From Citreimonas salinaria (GTDB taxonomy: Bacteria; Pseudomonadota; Alphaproteobacteria; Rhodobacterales; Rhodobacteraceae), in assembly GCF_900107235.1 (NCBI RefSeq), contig NZ_FNPF01000004.1:300055-364054 (forward strand): a stretch of 64,000 nucleotides of DNA. The letters run 5' to 3'. Below are positions 56,704 through 64,000 of this stretch, in pieces. The notes under the pieces are model-generated. The model ran no database searches. It saw nothing but the letters and a program-made list of their open reading frames with translations, and was not told the origin of the DNA. Made by a program: the position numbers and the translations under genes. Numbering within the stretch: position 1 is the stretch's first letter; the number at the start of each line of letters is the position of its first letter.

Positions 56704-57037
56704 TGTCTCACCGTTGATCTTCACGAACATCTCGTCGAGGTGCCGCCGCCAGCGGCTGGACCGCATGCCCTCGATCCGACGCTTCCGGATTGGGTCGCGA
56801 GCGTAGGGCCGAAGCGATGCCACCAGTAGCGGATGGTTTCGTGGCTCAAATCGAAGCCCCGCTCGTGAAGCAGATCCTCGACGTTCCGCAGCGATAGCGG
56901 GAAGCGGATGCGGAGCATGAGGTCAGCCGGATGATCTCCGGTGACGTCTTGAAGAAGCGGAATGGGCTGCGCTTGGTCATGCTTTCAGGCTAGGCCGCGG
57001 GCAATTGCGCCTCACGCAAACTTCCTCTGACAGTGCC
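56695..57037 (-). pseudogene. Decayed IS6-family (IS26-like) transposase fragment
   Basis: The minus strand carries an IS6-type N-terminus starting at 56980 (MTKRSPFRFFKTSPEIIRL). It is frameshifted to RIRFPLSLRNVEDLLHERGF and HETIRYWWHRFGP in another frame, then shifted again to RWRRHLDEMFVKINGETHYR before it breaks off. The catalytic core and C-terminus are absent. A terminal-repeat-like GGCACTGTC lies at 57029-57037 on the minus strand, marking the element's outer end. It is joined directly to IS5-like sequence. Confidence 0.8.
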
Positions 57038-57114
57038 TTGAAGCGCCTAAGAGTGCCTATCAGCGCCCAGACGACCGCACTACCTCCCTCAGGACGAGAT
57101 CCTCCGGCGGCCCG

Positions 57115-57807
57115 CTACGGTAGGTTCGGAGCATGTCGGTCTCCTGTGCGGCTATCGGCAGGCTGCTTTAGGCTGCTCATGAGAAGGTGGAACTTCTCGC
57201 CCTGTACGGCAACATGGGCCCGGATCGCCTTGGCGGCCGCGGCCGCATCGCCGCGTTCAAGCGCCGCGACTACCGCCTCGTGCTCGGCCATCGACTGTGC
57301 GAGACGCCCGCGCAGGTGCAGTTGCCGGCGCCGGAACGGCGCCAGCCTGCGCTGCAACCGCAGGCACTTGTCTTCCAGGAAGCCGTTCGCCGATTGCCGG
57401 TACAGGATGGCGTGGAAGCGCTCGTTCTCGCGGTAGTAGCCGTCGACATCGCGGACCTCGACCGAGGCGTGGCATCGGCCATTCACCGCGCGCATCTCGT
57501 CCAGCGCGGCGTCGGTGATCCGCGACGCGGCCAATCGCGCGCAGGCGGCTTCCAGCTCGGCCATGACCTCGAACATCTCGAGCAGCGCGACCGGGCCGGG
57601 CTGGCGCACGAAGACGCCGCGGCGCGGGATCTGCTCGACCAGGTTCGACACCGCGAGCCGCTGGAACGCCTCGCGCAGCGGCGTGCGCGAGACATCGAAA
57701 CGTTCGGCCAGCTGCACCTCGTCCAGCCGGTCGCCATCGGCGAATGTGCCGTCGAGGATCAGGCCCTCGAGCGTTTCCGCAATGGTGTCCGAGCGTTTGC
57801 GTCGCAT
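57115..57807 (-). CDS. GntR family (FCD) regulator of the malonate operon
   Basis: The 230-residue protein has an N-terminal winged helix (LDEVQLAERFDVSRTPLREAFQRL) and a C-terminal FCD effector domain with the metal-ligand pattern DEMRAVNGRCH, NERFHAILY, AEHEAVV and RAHVAVQ. It is divergent from dctP, mcd and matB, as MatR is in rhizobia, and two palindromic sites lie between them. It is therefore inferred to be a malonate-responsive repressor of both directions. The ATG gives the family N-terminus with no signal upstream. Confidence 0.9.
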   Translation of the reverse strand: MRRKRSDTIAETLEGLILDGTFADGDRLDEVQLAERFDVSRTPLREAFQRLAVSNLVEQIPRRGVFVRQPGPVALLEMFEVMAELEAACARLAASRITDAALDEMRAVNGRCHASVEVRDVDGYYRENERFHAILYRQSANGFLEDKCLRLQRRLAPFRRRQLHLRGRLAQSMAEHEAVVAALERGDAAAAAKAIRAHVAVQGEKFHLLMSSLKQPADSRTGDRHAPNLP

Positions 57808-57812
57808 GCCTC

Positions 57813-57823
57813 GATGTATACGA
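57813..57823. promoter_or_regulatory. GntR operator candidate 1
   Basis: GATGTATACGA contains the core GTATAC (57816-57821) and shares TGTATAC with the better site 40 bases away. It sits directly upstream of the GntR gene start, fitting autorepression. Confidence 0.5.
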
Positions 57824-57854
57824 AAACGCGGTCAGCGCGACAATACCAGAGTTA

Positions 57855-57864
57855 TTGTATACAA
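57855..57864. promoter_or_regulatory. GntR operator candidate 2
   Basis: TTGTATACAA is a perfect ten-base palindrome in the divergent gap, 82 bases before the dctP ATG and next to a TTGACG hexamer. The form matches operators used by FCD-type GntR regulators, including MatR of rhizobia. Confidence 0.7.
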
Positions 57865-57945
57865 ACTTGTTGACGCAGCCGCGTTACGTTGCGAAACCTT
57901 TTGGGTCGGCGGTCTGGAGGGGCCGCCACAAGGGAGGAAAAACCG

Positions 57946-58929
57946 ATGAAGCTTACAACATTCGCCGCCGCGGCGACGCTGTGCGCGACCGCATTCGCCG
58001 CACAGGCCCAGCAGGAACTGCGCATCTCGCACCAATGGTCCGAAGGGGACGTCCGCCACAAGGTCGCGCAGATGGTGGCCGACGAGGTCGCCGCCGCCGA
58101 TGTCGGGCTGGACATCAAGATCTTCCCCAGCCAGTCGCTGTTCAAGGCGCGCGAACAGTACAAGCCGCTGTCCCGCGGGCAGGTCGACATGATCGTCTTC
58201 CCGCTGTCTTACGCGGGCGGCCTGCGCAACCCGTACAACCTGACGCTGATGCCGGGCCTGGTGAAGAACCACGACCACGCCGCGCGCCTCAACGATTCCG
58301 AGTTCATGGCCGAGATCGAGACGATCCTGAACGAGGACGACATCATGACGCTGGTGCCCGGCTACCTCGCCGGCGGCTTCGCCGGGACCGAGGAATGCAT
58401 CACCGCGCCCGAGGACGTCGAGGGCAAGCAGATGCGCGCCGCCGGCAAGGCGTTCGAGCAGATGCTGGCGGGTGCCGGCGCGTCGATTGCGTCGATGTCC
58501 TCGGCCGAGATCTACAACGCCATGCAGACCGGCGTCCTCGACGCGGCGAACACGTCGTCGTCGTCCTTCGTCAGCTACCGCATCTATGAGCAGGTGGCCT
58601 GTTTCACGCCCGCGGGCGAATACGCGCTGTGGTTCATGTACCAGCCGATGCTGATGAACAAGTCGACCTTTGACGGTCTCAACGAGGAACAGCAGCAGGC
58701 GCTGATGGATGCGGCCGAAAAGGCCGAGGCCTTCTACCTGGAAGAGGCCAAGAAGGAGGACGGCGAGGCGCGCGACATCTTCGCCGAGAATGGCGTCGAA
58801 ATCGCCGAGATGACGGCCGAGGAGTTCGAGGCCTGGCGCGCGCTGGCGCAGGAGACCGCCTACAAGGCGTTCCTCGAAGGCTCGCCCGAGGGGCAGAAGC
58901 TGCTGGACATGGCGCTGTCGGTCGAGTGA
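57946..58929 (+). CDS. dctP: TRAP transporter substrate-binding protein (malonate)
   Basis: The 327-residue periplasmic protein has a signal peptide (AATLCATAFAAQAQ) and the DctP fold: LRISHQWSEGDVRHKVAQ, FPSQSLFKAREQYKPLSRGQVDM, then GYLAGGFAG and the family segment MQTGVLDAANTSSSSF with the carboxylate-binding Arg region before it. Context with malonyl-CoA enzymes makes malonate the likely ligand, as in the rhizobial matP. GGGAGGAAAAACC precedes the ATG. Confidence 0.9.
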   Translation: MKLTTFAAAATLCATAFAAQAQQELRISHQWSEGDVRHKVAQMVADEVAAADVGLDIKIFPSQSLFKAREQYKPLSRGQVDMIVFPLSYAGGLRNPYNLTLMPGLVKNHDHAARLNDSEFMAEIETILNEDDIMTLVPGYLAGGFAGTEECITAPEDVEGKQMRAAGKAFEQMLAGAGASIASMSSAEIYNAMQTGVLDAANTSSSSFVSYRIYEQVACFTPAGEYALWFMYQPMLMNKSTFDGLNEEQQQALMDAAEKAEAFYLEEAKKEDGEARDIFAENGVEIAEMTAEEFEAWRALAQETAYKAFLEGSPEGQKLLDMALSVE

Positions 58930-58958
58930 ACGGCGCCTGACCTCGCGATCGGGGAAGG

Positions 58959-58979
58959 CCGGGCGCCGCGCGCGCCCGG
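58959..58979 (+). repeat. Intercistronic hairpin between dctP and dctQ
   Basis: CCGGGCGC, loop CGCGC and GCGCCCGG form a perfect eight-base stem 30 bases after the dctP stop. Such hairpins between a binding-protein gene and its permeases often protect the upstream message, giving an excess of binding protein. No T-run follows. Confidence 0.6.
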
Positions 58980-59073
58980 TCGTCACCGCCGGCCGCTGGA
59001 GCGCCATCGATCGCGGCATCAGCAATAACGGCGCCTCCGCGCCACCCCGTCCACATCCAACGAGAGGCCGCGC

Positions 59074-59658
59074 ATGTCCGGCTCTTCCAATAGCCAAACG
59101 GTCGCCAGACATGGCGGCAATCCCGTGCTGCGCGCGATCGGCTGGCTCAGCCAGCTCGCGGGCATCACCTCGGCGCTGCTGATCATCGCGTCGGTCGCGG
59201 TGACCTGCCAGATGATCTTCATCCGCTTCGTCCTCAACGGCTCGACCATCTGGCAGACCGAGGGCGTCACCTACATGATGATCGCCGCGACGATGCTGGG
59301 CCTTCCATACGTGCAGTTCCTGCGCGGCCACGTGAACGTCGACCTGCTGCCGCTGATGCTGCCGCACGGGCTTCGCAAGGTGTTGGCCTTCCTGGTGCTG
59401 CTGCTGACGCTGGCGGTGATCGGCGCGATGGTCTGGCACGGCTACCATTTCTGGCACGAGGCGTGGGACTGGGGCGAGACGTCGAACTCGCCTTGGAACC
59501 CCAAGCTGTGGGTACCTTACCTGATGCTGCCGCTGGGCTTCGGGCTGTATTTCCTGCAGCTCGCCGCCGACTTCTACGCCATGCTCACCGAGGTCGAGGA
59601 GCCGTTCGGCCTCAATGCCGACGCCACACTCTCCGACGTTGCCGAAAGGGCCGATTGA
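59074..59658 (+). CDS. dctQ: TRAP transporter small permease
   Basis: The 194-residue protein has four hydrophobic segments, starting with GWLSQLAGITSALLIIASVAV and including the DctQ motif GSTIWQTEGVTYMMIAATMLG. It is the small membrane subunit that pairs with DctM in TRAP import, using the sodium or proton gradient. A Ser/Asn-rich N-terminal tail precedes the first helix. Its TGA overlaps the dctM ATG. Confidence 0.92.
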   Translation: MSGSSNSQTVARHGGNPVLRAIGWLSQLAGITSALLIIASVAVTCQMIFIRFVLNGSTIWQTEGVTYMMIAATMLGLPYVQFLRGHVNVDLLPLMLPHGLRKVLAFLVLLLTLAVIGAMVWHGYHFWHEAWDWGETSNSPWNPKLWVPYLMLPLGFGLYFLQLAADFYAMLTEVEEPFGLNADATLSDVAERAD

Positions 59659-60974
59659 TGGATCCGTTGTCGCTTGGATCGCTGGTGGCCGTGGTCACCG
59701 TGGGCGTGTTGTTCTCGGGGATCTCCGTCGCCGCCGGGCTGCTGGTGGTGGCCGGCGGGTTCCTGATCGTCTTCGACGGGATGTCGTCGCTGTCGCTGAT
59801 GCCCGAGATATTCTTCGGCAAGCTCGACAACTTCGCGCTGCTGTCGATCCCGATGTTCATCATCATGGGGGCGGCCATCGCCTCGACCCGCGCGGGCGCA
59901 GACCTCTACGAGGCGCTTGAACGCTGGCTGACACGCGTGCCCGGCGGGCTGGTCGTGTCGAACCTCGGCGCCTGCGCGCTGTTCTCGGCCATGAGCGGGT
60001 CGAGCCCCGCAACCTGCGCCGCCATCGGCAAGATGGGCATCCCCGAGATGCGCAAGCGCGGCTATCCCGACAGCGTCGCCGCCGGGTCCATCGCGGCGGG
60101 CGGCACGCTGGGCATCCTGATCCCGCCCTCGGTCACGATGATCGTCTACGGCATCGCCACCGAAACCTCGATCGGGCGGCTGTTCCTGGCGGGGGTGATC
60201 CCGGGCCTGCTGCTGGTGGGGCTGTTCATGTTGTGGTCGCTCTATTCCACGTGGAAATCGGGCGATGCGCATGTGCTGCGCGCGACGACCTACAGCTGGC
60301 GCGAGAAGTTCGAGATCCTGCCCCGCGTGCTGCCCTTCATCGCGATCATCCTCGGCGTGCTCTACGCGATGTATGGCGGCATCGCGACCCCGTCGGAAAC
60401 CGCCGCCGTGGGCGCGCTGCTGTGCCTGCTGATCGCGATGGTGATCTATTCCATGTGGTCGCCCCGCGCGATCTGGACGGTGCTGCGCGACAGCACCAAG
60501 GAATCGGTGATGATCCTGTTCATCATCGGCGCGGCTGGCGTCTTCAGCTACATGCTGTCGTCGCTGTTCATCACGCAATCCATCGCCGAATGGATCGGCT
60601 CGCTCGACGTGAACCGCTGGGTCCTGATGGCGATGATCAACCTGTTCCTGCTGGTGGCAGGTTTCTTCCTGCCGCCGGTCGCGGTGATCCTGATGGCTGC
60701 GCCCATCCTGCTGCCGATCATCACGCTGGCGGGCTTCGACCCGATCTGGTTCGCCGTCGTGCTGACGATCAACATGGAGATCGGGCTGATCTCGCCCCCA
60801 GTGGGCCTGAACCTTTACGTCATCAACGGCATCGCGCCCGACATCAAGCTCAAGACGATCCTCGTCGGCTCGTTGCCCTACGTGGGTTGCATGGTCGTGG
60901 CGATCATCCTGCTGTGCATCTTCCCCGGCCTCGCGCTGTGGTTGCCCAACCTGGTCATGGGAGCCGAACTGTGA
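59658..60974 (+). CDS. dctM: TRAP transporter large permease
   Basis: The 438-residue protein has about 12 hydrophobic segments, with the family motifs LDNFALLSIPMFIIMG, SAMSGSSPATCAAIGKMGIPEM and AAGGTLGILIPPSVTMIVYG. The late ISPPVGLNLYVINGI is also typical. It forms the translocation channel of the dicarboxylate importer. It overlaps dctQ and the decarboxylase gene. Confidence 0.95.
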   Translation: MDPLSLGSLVAVVTVGVLFSGISVAAGLLVVAGGFLIVFDGMSSLSLMPEIFFGKLDNFALLSIPMFIIMGAAIASTRAGADLYEALERWLTRVPGGLVVSNLGACALFSAMSGSSPATCAAIGKMGIPEMRKRGYPDSVAAGSIAAGGTLGILIPPSVTMIVYGIATETSIGRLFLAGVIPGLLLVGLFMLWSLYSTWKSGDAHVLRATTYSWREKFEILPRVLPFIAIILGVLYAMYGGIATPSETAAVGALLCLLIAMVIYSMWSPRAIWTVLRDSTKESVMILFIIGAAGVFSYMLSSLFITQSIAEWIGSLDVNRWVLMAMINLFLLVAGFFLPPVAVILMAAPILLPIITLAGFDPIWFAVVLTINMEIGLISPPVGLNLYVINGIAPDIKLKTILVGSLPYVGCMVVAIILLCIFPGLALWLPNLVMGAEL

Positions 60975-62218
60975 CGATCCTTGCCGACATGCTCTCGACC
61001 GTCTTCGAGCGGCGCTATGCCCCTTGGGGCGGCGGCCGCACGGACGCGCGGCCCATCCCGGACCAGGCCGCCGACCTGATCGGCGCGCGGGGCGAGATCT
61101 CGGGCCTGACGCTGGCGCGCTCGATCCTCGACCGTTACGCGGCGCTGGACGACGCGGGGCGGCTGGACTTCTTCCGCCATCTCGCCGATGAGATGACGAT
61201 CGACACCGACCGGCTGCGCACCGCCCTGGCCGCCTACGAGCAGGGCCAGACCAAGACCACCTACCGTGCCGTCATGAACGCGGCAGAACCACCCCGGCAA
61301 GAGCTGATCCGCCGCCTGAACCAGGTGCCCGGTGCCACCAACGCGCTGGTCAATATGCGCGCCGACCTGCTCCGCCTCGGCCGGGACGAGCCCGCGCTGC
61401 AGGCGCTCGACCTCGATTTCCGGCACCTCTTCGCCAGCTGGTTCAACCGCGGCTTCCTCGTGCTGCGCCCGATCAGCTGGGAAAGCCCGGCGCGCATCTT
61501 GGAAAAGATCATCGCCTACGAGGCGGTGCACGCCATCGACAAGTGGGAGGACCTGCGCCGCCGGGTCGAGCCCGACGACCGGCGCTGCTTCGCCTTCTTT
61601 CACCCCGCCATGCCGGACGAGCCGCTGATCTTCGTCGAGGTCGCGCTGACCCGCGGCATTCCCGGTTCGGTCCAAGGCCTGCTGGCCGAGGATCGCACCG
61701 AGCTGAACAAGGACCGCGCCGACACGGCGGTGTTCTACTCGATCTCGAACTGCCAGAACGGGCTGGCGGGCATCTCGTTCGGCAACTCGCTGATCAAGCA
61801 GGTCGCCGCAGACCTGTCGATGGAGCTTCCGGGCCTGAAGACCTTCGTCACCCTGTCGCCGATCCCCGGTTTCTGCCGCTGGCTGGGTGATAGTGGCATC
61901 GCGCACGACCCCGCCGACGACGCGCAGATGCGCGCGCTGGCGGCGTGGTACCTCACACGCGCCCGGCGCGAGGACGGCACTCCGCTCGACCCGGTGGCGC
62001 GCTTCCACCTGGGCAACGGCGCCTCGGTGCACCAGTTGCATGCCGGCGCCGACGCCTCGGAAAAGGGGCAGGCGCAATCCTGCGGCGCGATGGTGAACTA
62101 CCTTTACGATCTGGCCCGGGTGTCGCAAAACCACGAACGCTTCGCCGACGCGCGCGAAATCGCTACCTCCTCCGAGGTGCGGTCGCTGGCCGCCGCGGCC
62201 GACAAGCAGATGGCCTAG
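60971..62218 (+). CDS. Malonyl-CoA decarboxylase
   Basis: The 415-residue cytosolic enzyme converts malonyl-CoA to acetyl-CoA and CO2. It has the helical N-terminal domain (GLTLARSILDRYAALDDAGRL...), then FFHPAMPDEPLIFVEVALTRG, YSISNCQNGLAGISFGNSLIKQV, LSPIPGFCRWL and FHLGNGASVHQLHAGAD, all typical of the family (matA). The start is a GTG overlapping the dctM stop (GTGA). Together with the next gene and the transporter it lets the cell grow on malonate. Confidence 0.94.
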   Translation: MTILADMLSTVFERRYAPWGGGRTDARPIPDQAADLIGARGEISGLTLARSILDRYAALDDAGRLDFFRHLADEMTIDTDRLRTALAAYEQGQTKTTYRAVMNAAEPPRQELIRRLNQVPGATNALVNMRADLLRLGRDEPALQALDLDFRHLFASWFNRGFLVLRPISWESPARILEKIIAYEAVHAIDKWEDLRRRVEPDDRRCFAFFHPAMPDEPLIFVEVALTRGIPGSVQGLLAEDRTELNKDRADTAVFYSISNCQNGLAGISFGNSLIKQVAADLSMELPGLKTFVTLSPIPGFCRWLGDSGIAHDPADDAQMRALAAWYLTRARREDGTPLDPVARFHLGNGASVHQLHAGADASEKGQAQSCGAMVNYLYDLARVSQNHERFADAREIATSSEVRSLAAAADKQMA

Positions 62219-62234
62219 GAGGACAGAGAACAGC

Positions 62235-63749
62235 ATGGCGAACCACCTTTACGACAGCCTGTTCGCGCCCCATGCCGGGCAGGACAGACCCTTCCTGATC
62301 CTGCCGGACGGCGACCGGATTTCCTACGCCGCGTTCCTTGCCCGCGCCGCGCAATTCGCCCACGCCATCACCGACGCCGGCCTCGCCCCCGGCGACCGCC
62401 TAGCCGTGCAGGTGGAAAAGTCGCCCGAGGCGCTGGCGATCTACGCCGCCTGTGTGCAGGCGGGCGTCGTCTTCCTGCCGCTCAACACCGGCTATACCTG
62501 CGACGAGCTGTCGTACTTCGTCGAGAACTCGGGCGCCCGCCTGCTGGTTTGCGACCCCGCGCGCGCGGACGCGCTGCGCGGCATGGCCGAAGGGCAGGGT
62601 GCGCAGCTTCTGACGCTGGGTGCCGACGGCACCGGCAGCCTTGCCGACGCCGCCGCCGGCAAGCCCGACAGCTTCGACACGGTCGCGCGCCACGCGGACG
62701 ATCTGGCCGCGTTCCTCTATACCTCGGGCACCACCGGGCGCAGCAAGGGCGCGATGCTGACGCAGGACAACCTGCTGTCGAACGCGCAGACGCTTGTCGA
62801 TTTCTGGCGCTTCACCGAAGACGACGTGCTGCTGCACGCGCTGCCGATCTTCCACACGCACGGGCTGTTCGTGGCGACCAACACGACGCTGGCGGCCGGC
62901 TCCACGATGATCTTCCTGCCGAAGTTCGACCCCGACGCGATGATCGAGCGCCTGCCGCAGGCCACCGCGATGATGGGGGTGCCGACCTTCTACACCCGCC
63001 TGCTGGACGACGACCGCCTGACCCGCGACCTGACCCGCAACATGCGGCTGTTCGTCTCCGGCAGCGCGCCGCTGCTGGCCGACACGCACGAGAAGTTCGC
63101 CGCCCGCACCGGGCATCGCATCCTCGAACGCTACGGCATGACCGAGACGAACATGAACACCTCGAACCCTTATGACGGCGAACGCCGTCCCGGCACCGTG
63201 GGCCAGCCCCTGCCGGGGGTCGAGGTCAAGGTGACCGACCCCGAGACCGGCAAGACCCTTCCCCAAGGCGAGACCGGGCAGGTCGAGGTGCGCGGCCCCA
63301 ACGTTTTCAAGGGCTATTGGCAAATGCCGGAAAAGACCGCAGCCGAACTGCGCGAGGACGGCTTCTTCATCACCGGCGACCTGGGCCGCTACGACGAGGA
63401 CGGCTATCTCCAGATCGTCGGGCGCGACAAGGACCTGATCATCTCGGGCGGCTACAACATCTATCCCAAGGAGATCGAGCTGGTGCTCGACGACCAGCCG
63501 GGCGTGCTGGAATCCGCCGTGATCGGCGTGCCGCATGCCGATTTCGGAGAGACGCCGCTGGCGGTTATCGTGCCCGAGAAGGGCATGCAGCCCGACCTCG
63601 ACGCGATCGCCGAGGCGGTGCGCACCGCGCTGGCCCGCTACAAGCATCCGCGCGATTTCCGCGTGGTCCAGGAATTGCCGCGCAACACGATGGGCAAGGT
63701 GCAGAAGAACGTCCTGCGCGACACCTACCGCGACGCCTTCACGGCCTAG
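62235..63749 (+). CDS. matB: Malonyl-CoA synthetase (malonate-CoA ligase)
   Basis: MatB activates malonate to malonyl-CoA through an adenylate. The 504 residues contain the AMP-binding core YTSGTTGRSKGAMLTQ, then ERYGMTETNMNTSNPYDGERRPGTVG, ITGDLGRYDEDGYLQIVGR and the C-terminal hinge with GGYNIYPKEIE and NTMGKVQKN. The segment GMTETNMNTSNPYDGE fits MatB rather than general acyl-CoA ligases. Sixteen bases separate it from the decarboxylase gene. It ends just before IS sequence. Confidence 0.95.
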   Translation: MANHLYDSLFAPHAGQDRPFLILPDGDRISYAAFLARAAQFAHAITDAGLAPGDRLAVQVEKSPEALAIYAACVQAGVVFLPLNTGYTCDELSYFVENSGARLLVCDPARADALRGMAEGQGAQLLTLGADGTGSLADAAAGKPDSFDTVARHADDLAAFLYTSGTTGRSKGAMLTQDNLLSNAQTLVDFWRFTEDDVLLHALPIFHTHGLFVATNTTLAAGSTMIFLPKFDPDAMIERLPQATAMMGVPTFYTRLLDDDRLTRDLTRNMRLFVSGSAPLLADTHEKFAARTGHRILERYGMTETNMNTSNPYDGERRPGTVGQPLPGVEVKVTDPETGKTLPQGETGQVEVRGPNVFKGYWQMPEKTAAELREDGFFITGDLGRYDEDGYLQIVGRDKDLIISGGYNIYPKEIELVLDDQPGVLESAVIGVPHADFGETPLAVIVPEKGMQPDLDAIAEAVRTALARYKHPRDFRVVQELPRNTMGKVQKNVLRDTYRDAFTA

Positions 63750-63752
63750 CCT

Positions 63753-63900
63753 AGGGTCTGGACTCATAGCCAATAGATGAGGGTTGCAGCGAGAGCGATT
63801 GCGGAGAGGAAGACCGTGGGGCAGCGATCATAGCGAGTTGCGGCCCGTCGCCAGTCTTTGAGCCTTCCGAACATGATCTCGATGCGGTTTCGCCGTCTGT
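63753..63900 (-). pseudogene. C-terminal fragment of an IS5-family (IS427-like) transposase
   Basis: The minus strand gives RRRNRIEIMFGRLKDWRRAATRY followed by LSAIALAATLIYWL and a stop at 63764-63766, the typical end of an IS427-type transposase with the catalytic Glu in the first block. The reading is cut at about 63900, where another element's terminus begins. The presumed element end AGGGTCTGGACTC lies at 63753-63765. The rest of the gene, if any, must lie beyond the window. Confidence 0.8.
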
Positions 63901-63902
63901 AC

Positions 63903-64000
63903 GGCATTGTTGCGTAACTCACGCCTAAGGCGTGACTTCCCCTTTCCCCGCTGATGTCATGCCACGCGAACGATCTCGGCGGTGCCGAGGGCTGAGAAGC
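63903..64000 (-). mobile_element. Edge of an IS5-like element inserted in the preceding IS
   Basis: GGCATTGTTGCGTAA at 63903-63917 looks like a terminal inverted repeat. The minus strand inside gives the transposase C-terminus FSALGTAEIVRVA with its stop at 63957-63959, related to the end of the remnant at 56276. The element runs off the right edge, so its integrity is unknown. Confidence 0.8.

Noticed and set aside
57832..59457. 541-codon minus-strand frame across dctP and dctQ
   Set aside because: It is a shadow of the TRAP genes, whose domains and signal peptide are clear.

Overview
The window is a very GC-rich stretch of an alphaproteobacterial chromosome, most likely Rhodobacteraceae (Roseobacter/Rhodobacter group). 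The signs are an RpoH-II type heat-shock sigma factor, a CcrM-type GANTC methyltransferase next to rnhB, a CtrA-like response-regulator paralogue, the petABC bc1 operon, a CIRCE-controlled groESL operon and the ruvCAB and lpoA/glnD/murJ neighbourhoods. Nearly all sense-strand ORFs have long antisense shadows, as expected at this GC. I see no rRNA, tRNA or CRISPR.

Layout. 0-5.5 kb: DUF1127 protein, ruvCAB, an unrecognised protein, trpS and a rhomboid-like protein without the catalytic dyad. 5.5-12.5 kb: murJ, glnD and an LpoA-like lipoprotein on the minus strand, divergent from rsmI-yraN. 12.5-20.7 kb: gshB, a hydrolase, comM/yifB, then rpoH-II, a ChaN-like protein, coaBC, dut and a membrane-anchored ThiF/HesA protein. 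20.7-28.1 kb: an M3 peptidase, groESL with a perfect CIRCE, rnhB, ccrM and a DMT transporter. 28.1-36.5 kb: aroC, a TPP riboswitch with thiBPQ, petABC and an outer-membrane barrel. 36.5-44 kb: GST, xerC, DUF484, a degenerate CtrA-like regulator, hemerythrin, a zincin-like lipoprotein, a lytic transglycosylase and topoisomerase IB.

44-55.7 kb holds the most distinctive region. It is a tightly overlapped minus-strand operon: an epimerase, a glycosidase-epimerase fusion, a GT4 glycosyltransferase, three tandem CgeB-like glycosyltransferases, a UDP-glucuronate decarboxylase-like enzyme and a methyltransferase. Opposite it lies a dehydrogenase/Gfo-Idh pair. No flippase, polymerase or ABC exporter is present, so the product and its location are unknown. 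This is the best candidate for an undescribed system.

56.3-64 kb: decayed IS5-like and IS6-like remnants, then a malonate-use operon (GntR regulator with palindromic operators, TRAP transporter dctPQM, malonyl-CoA decarboxylase, malonyl-CoA synthetase). At the right edge is another IS5-type fragment interrupted by an element related to the left remnant, so the malonate locus is bracketed by related IS sequence.
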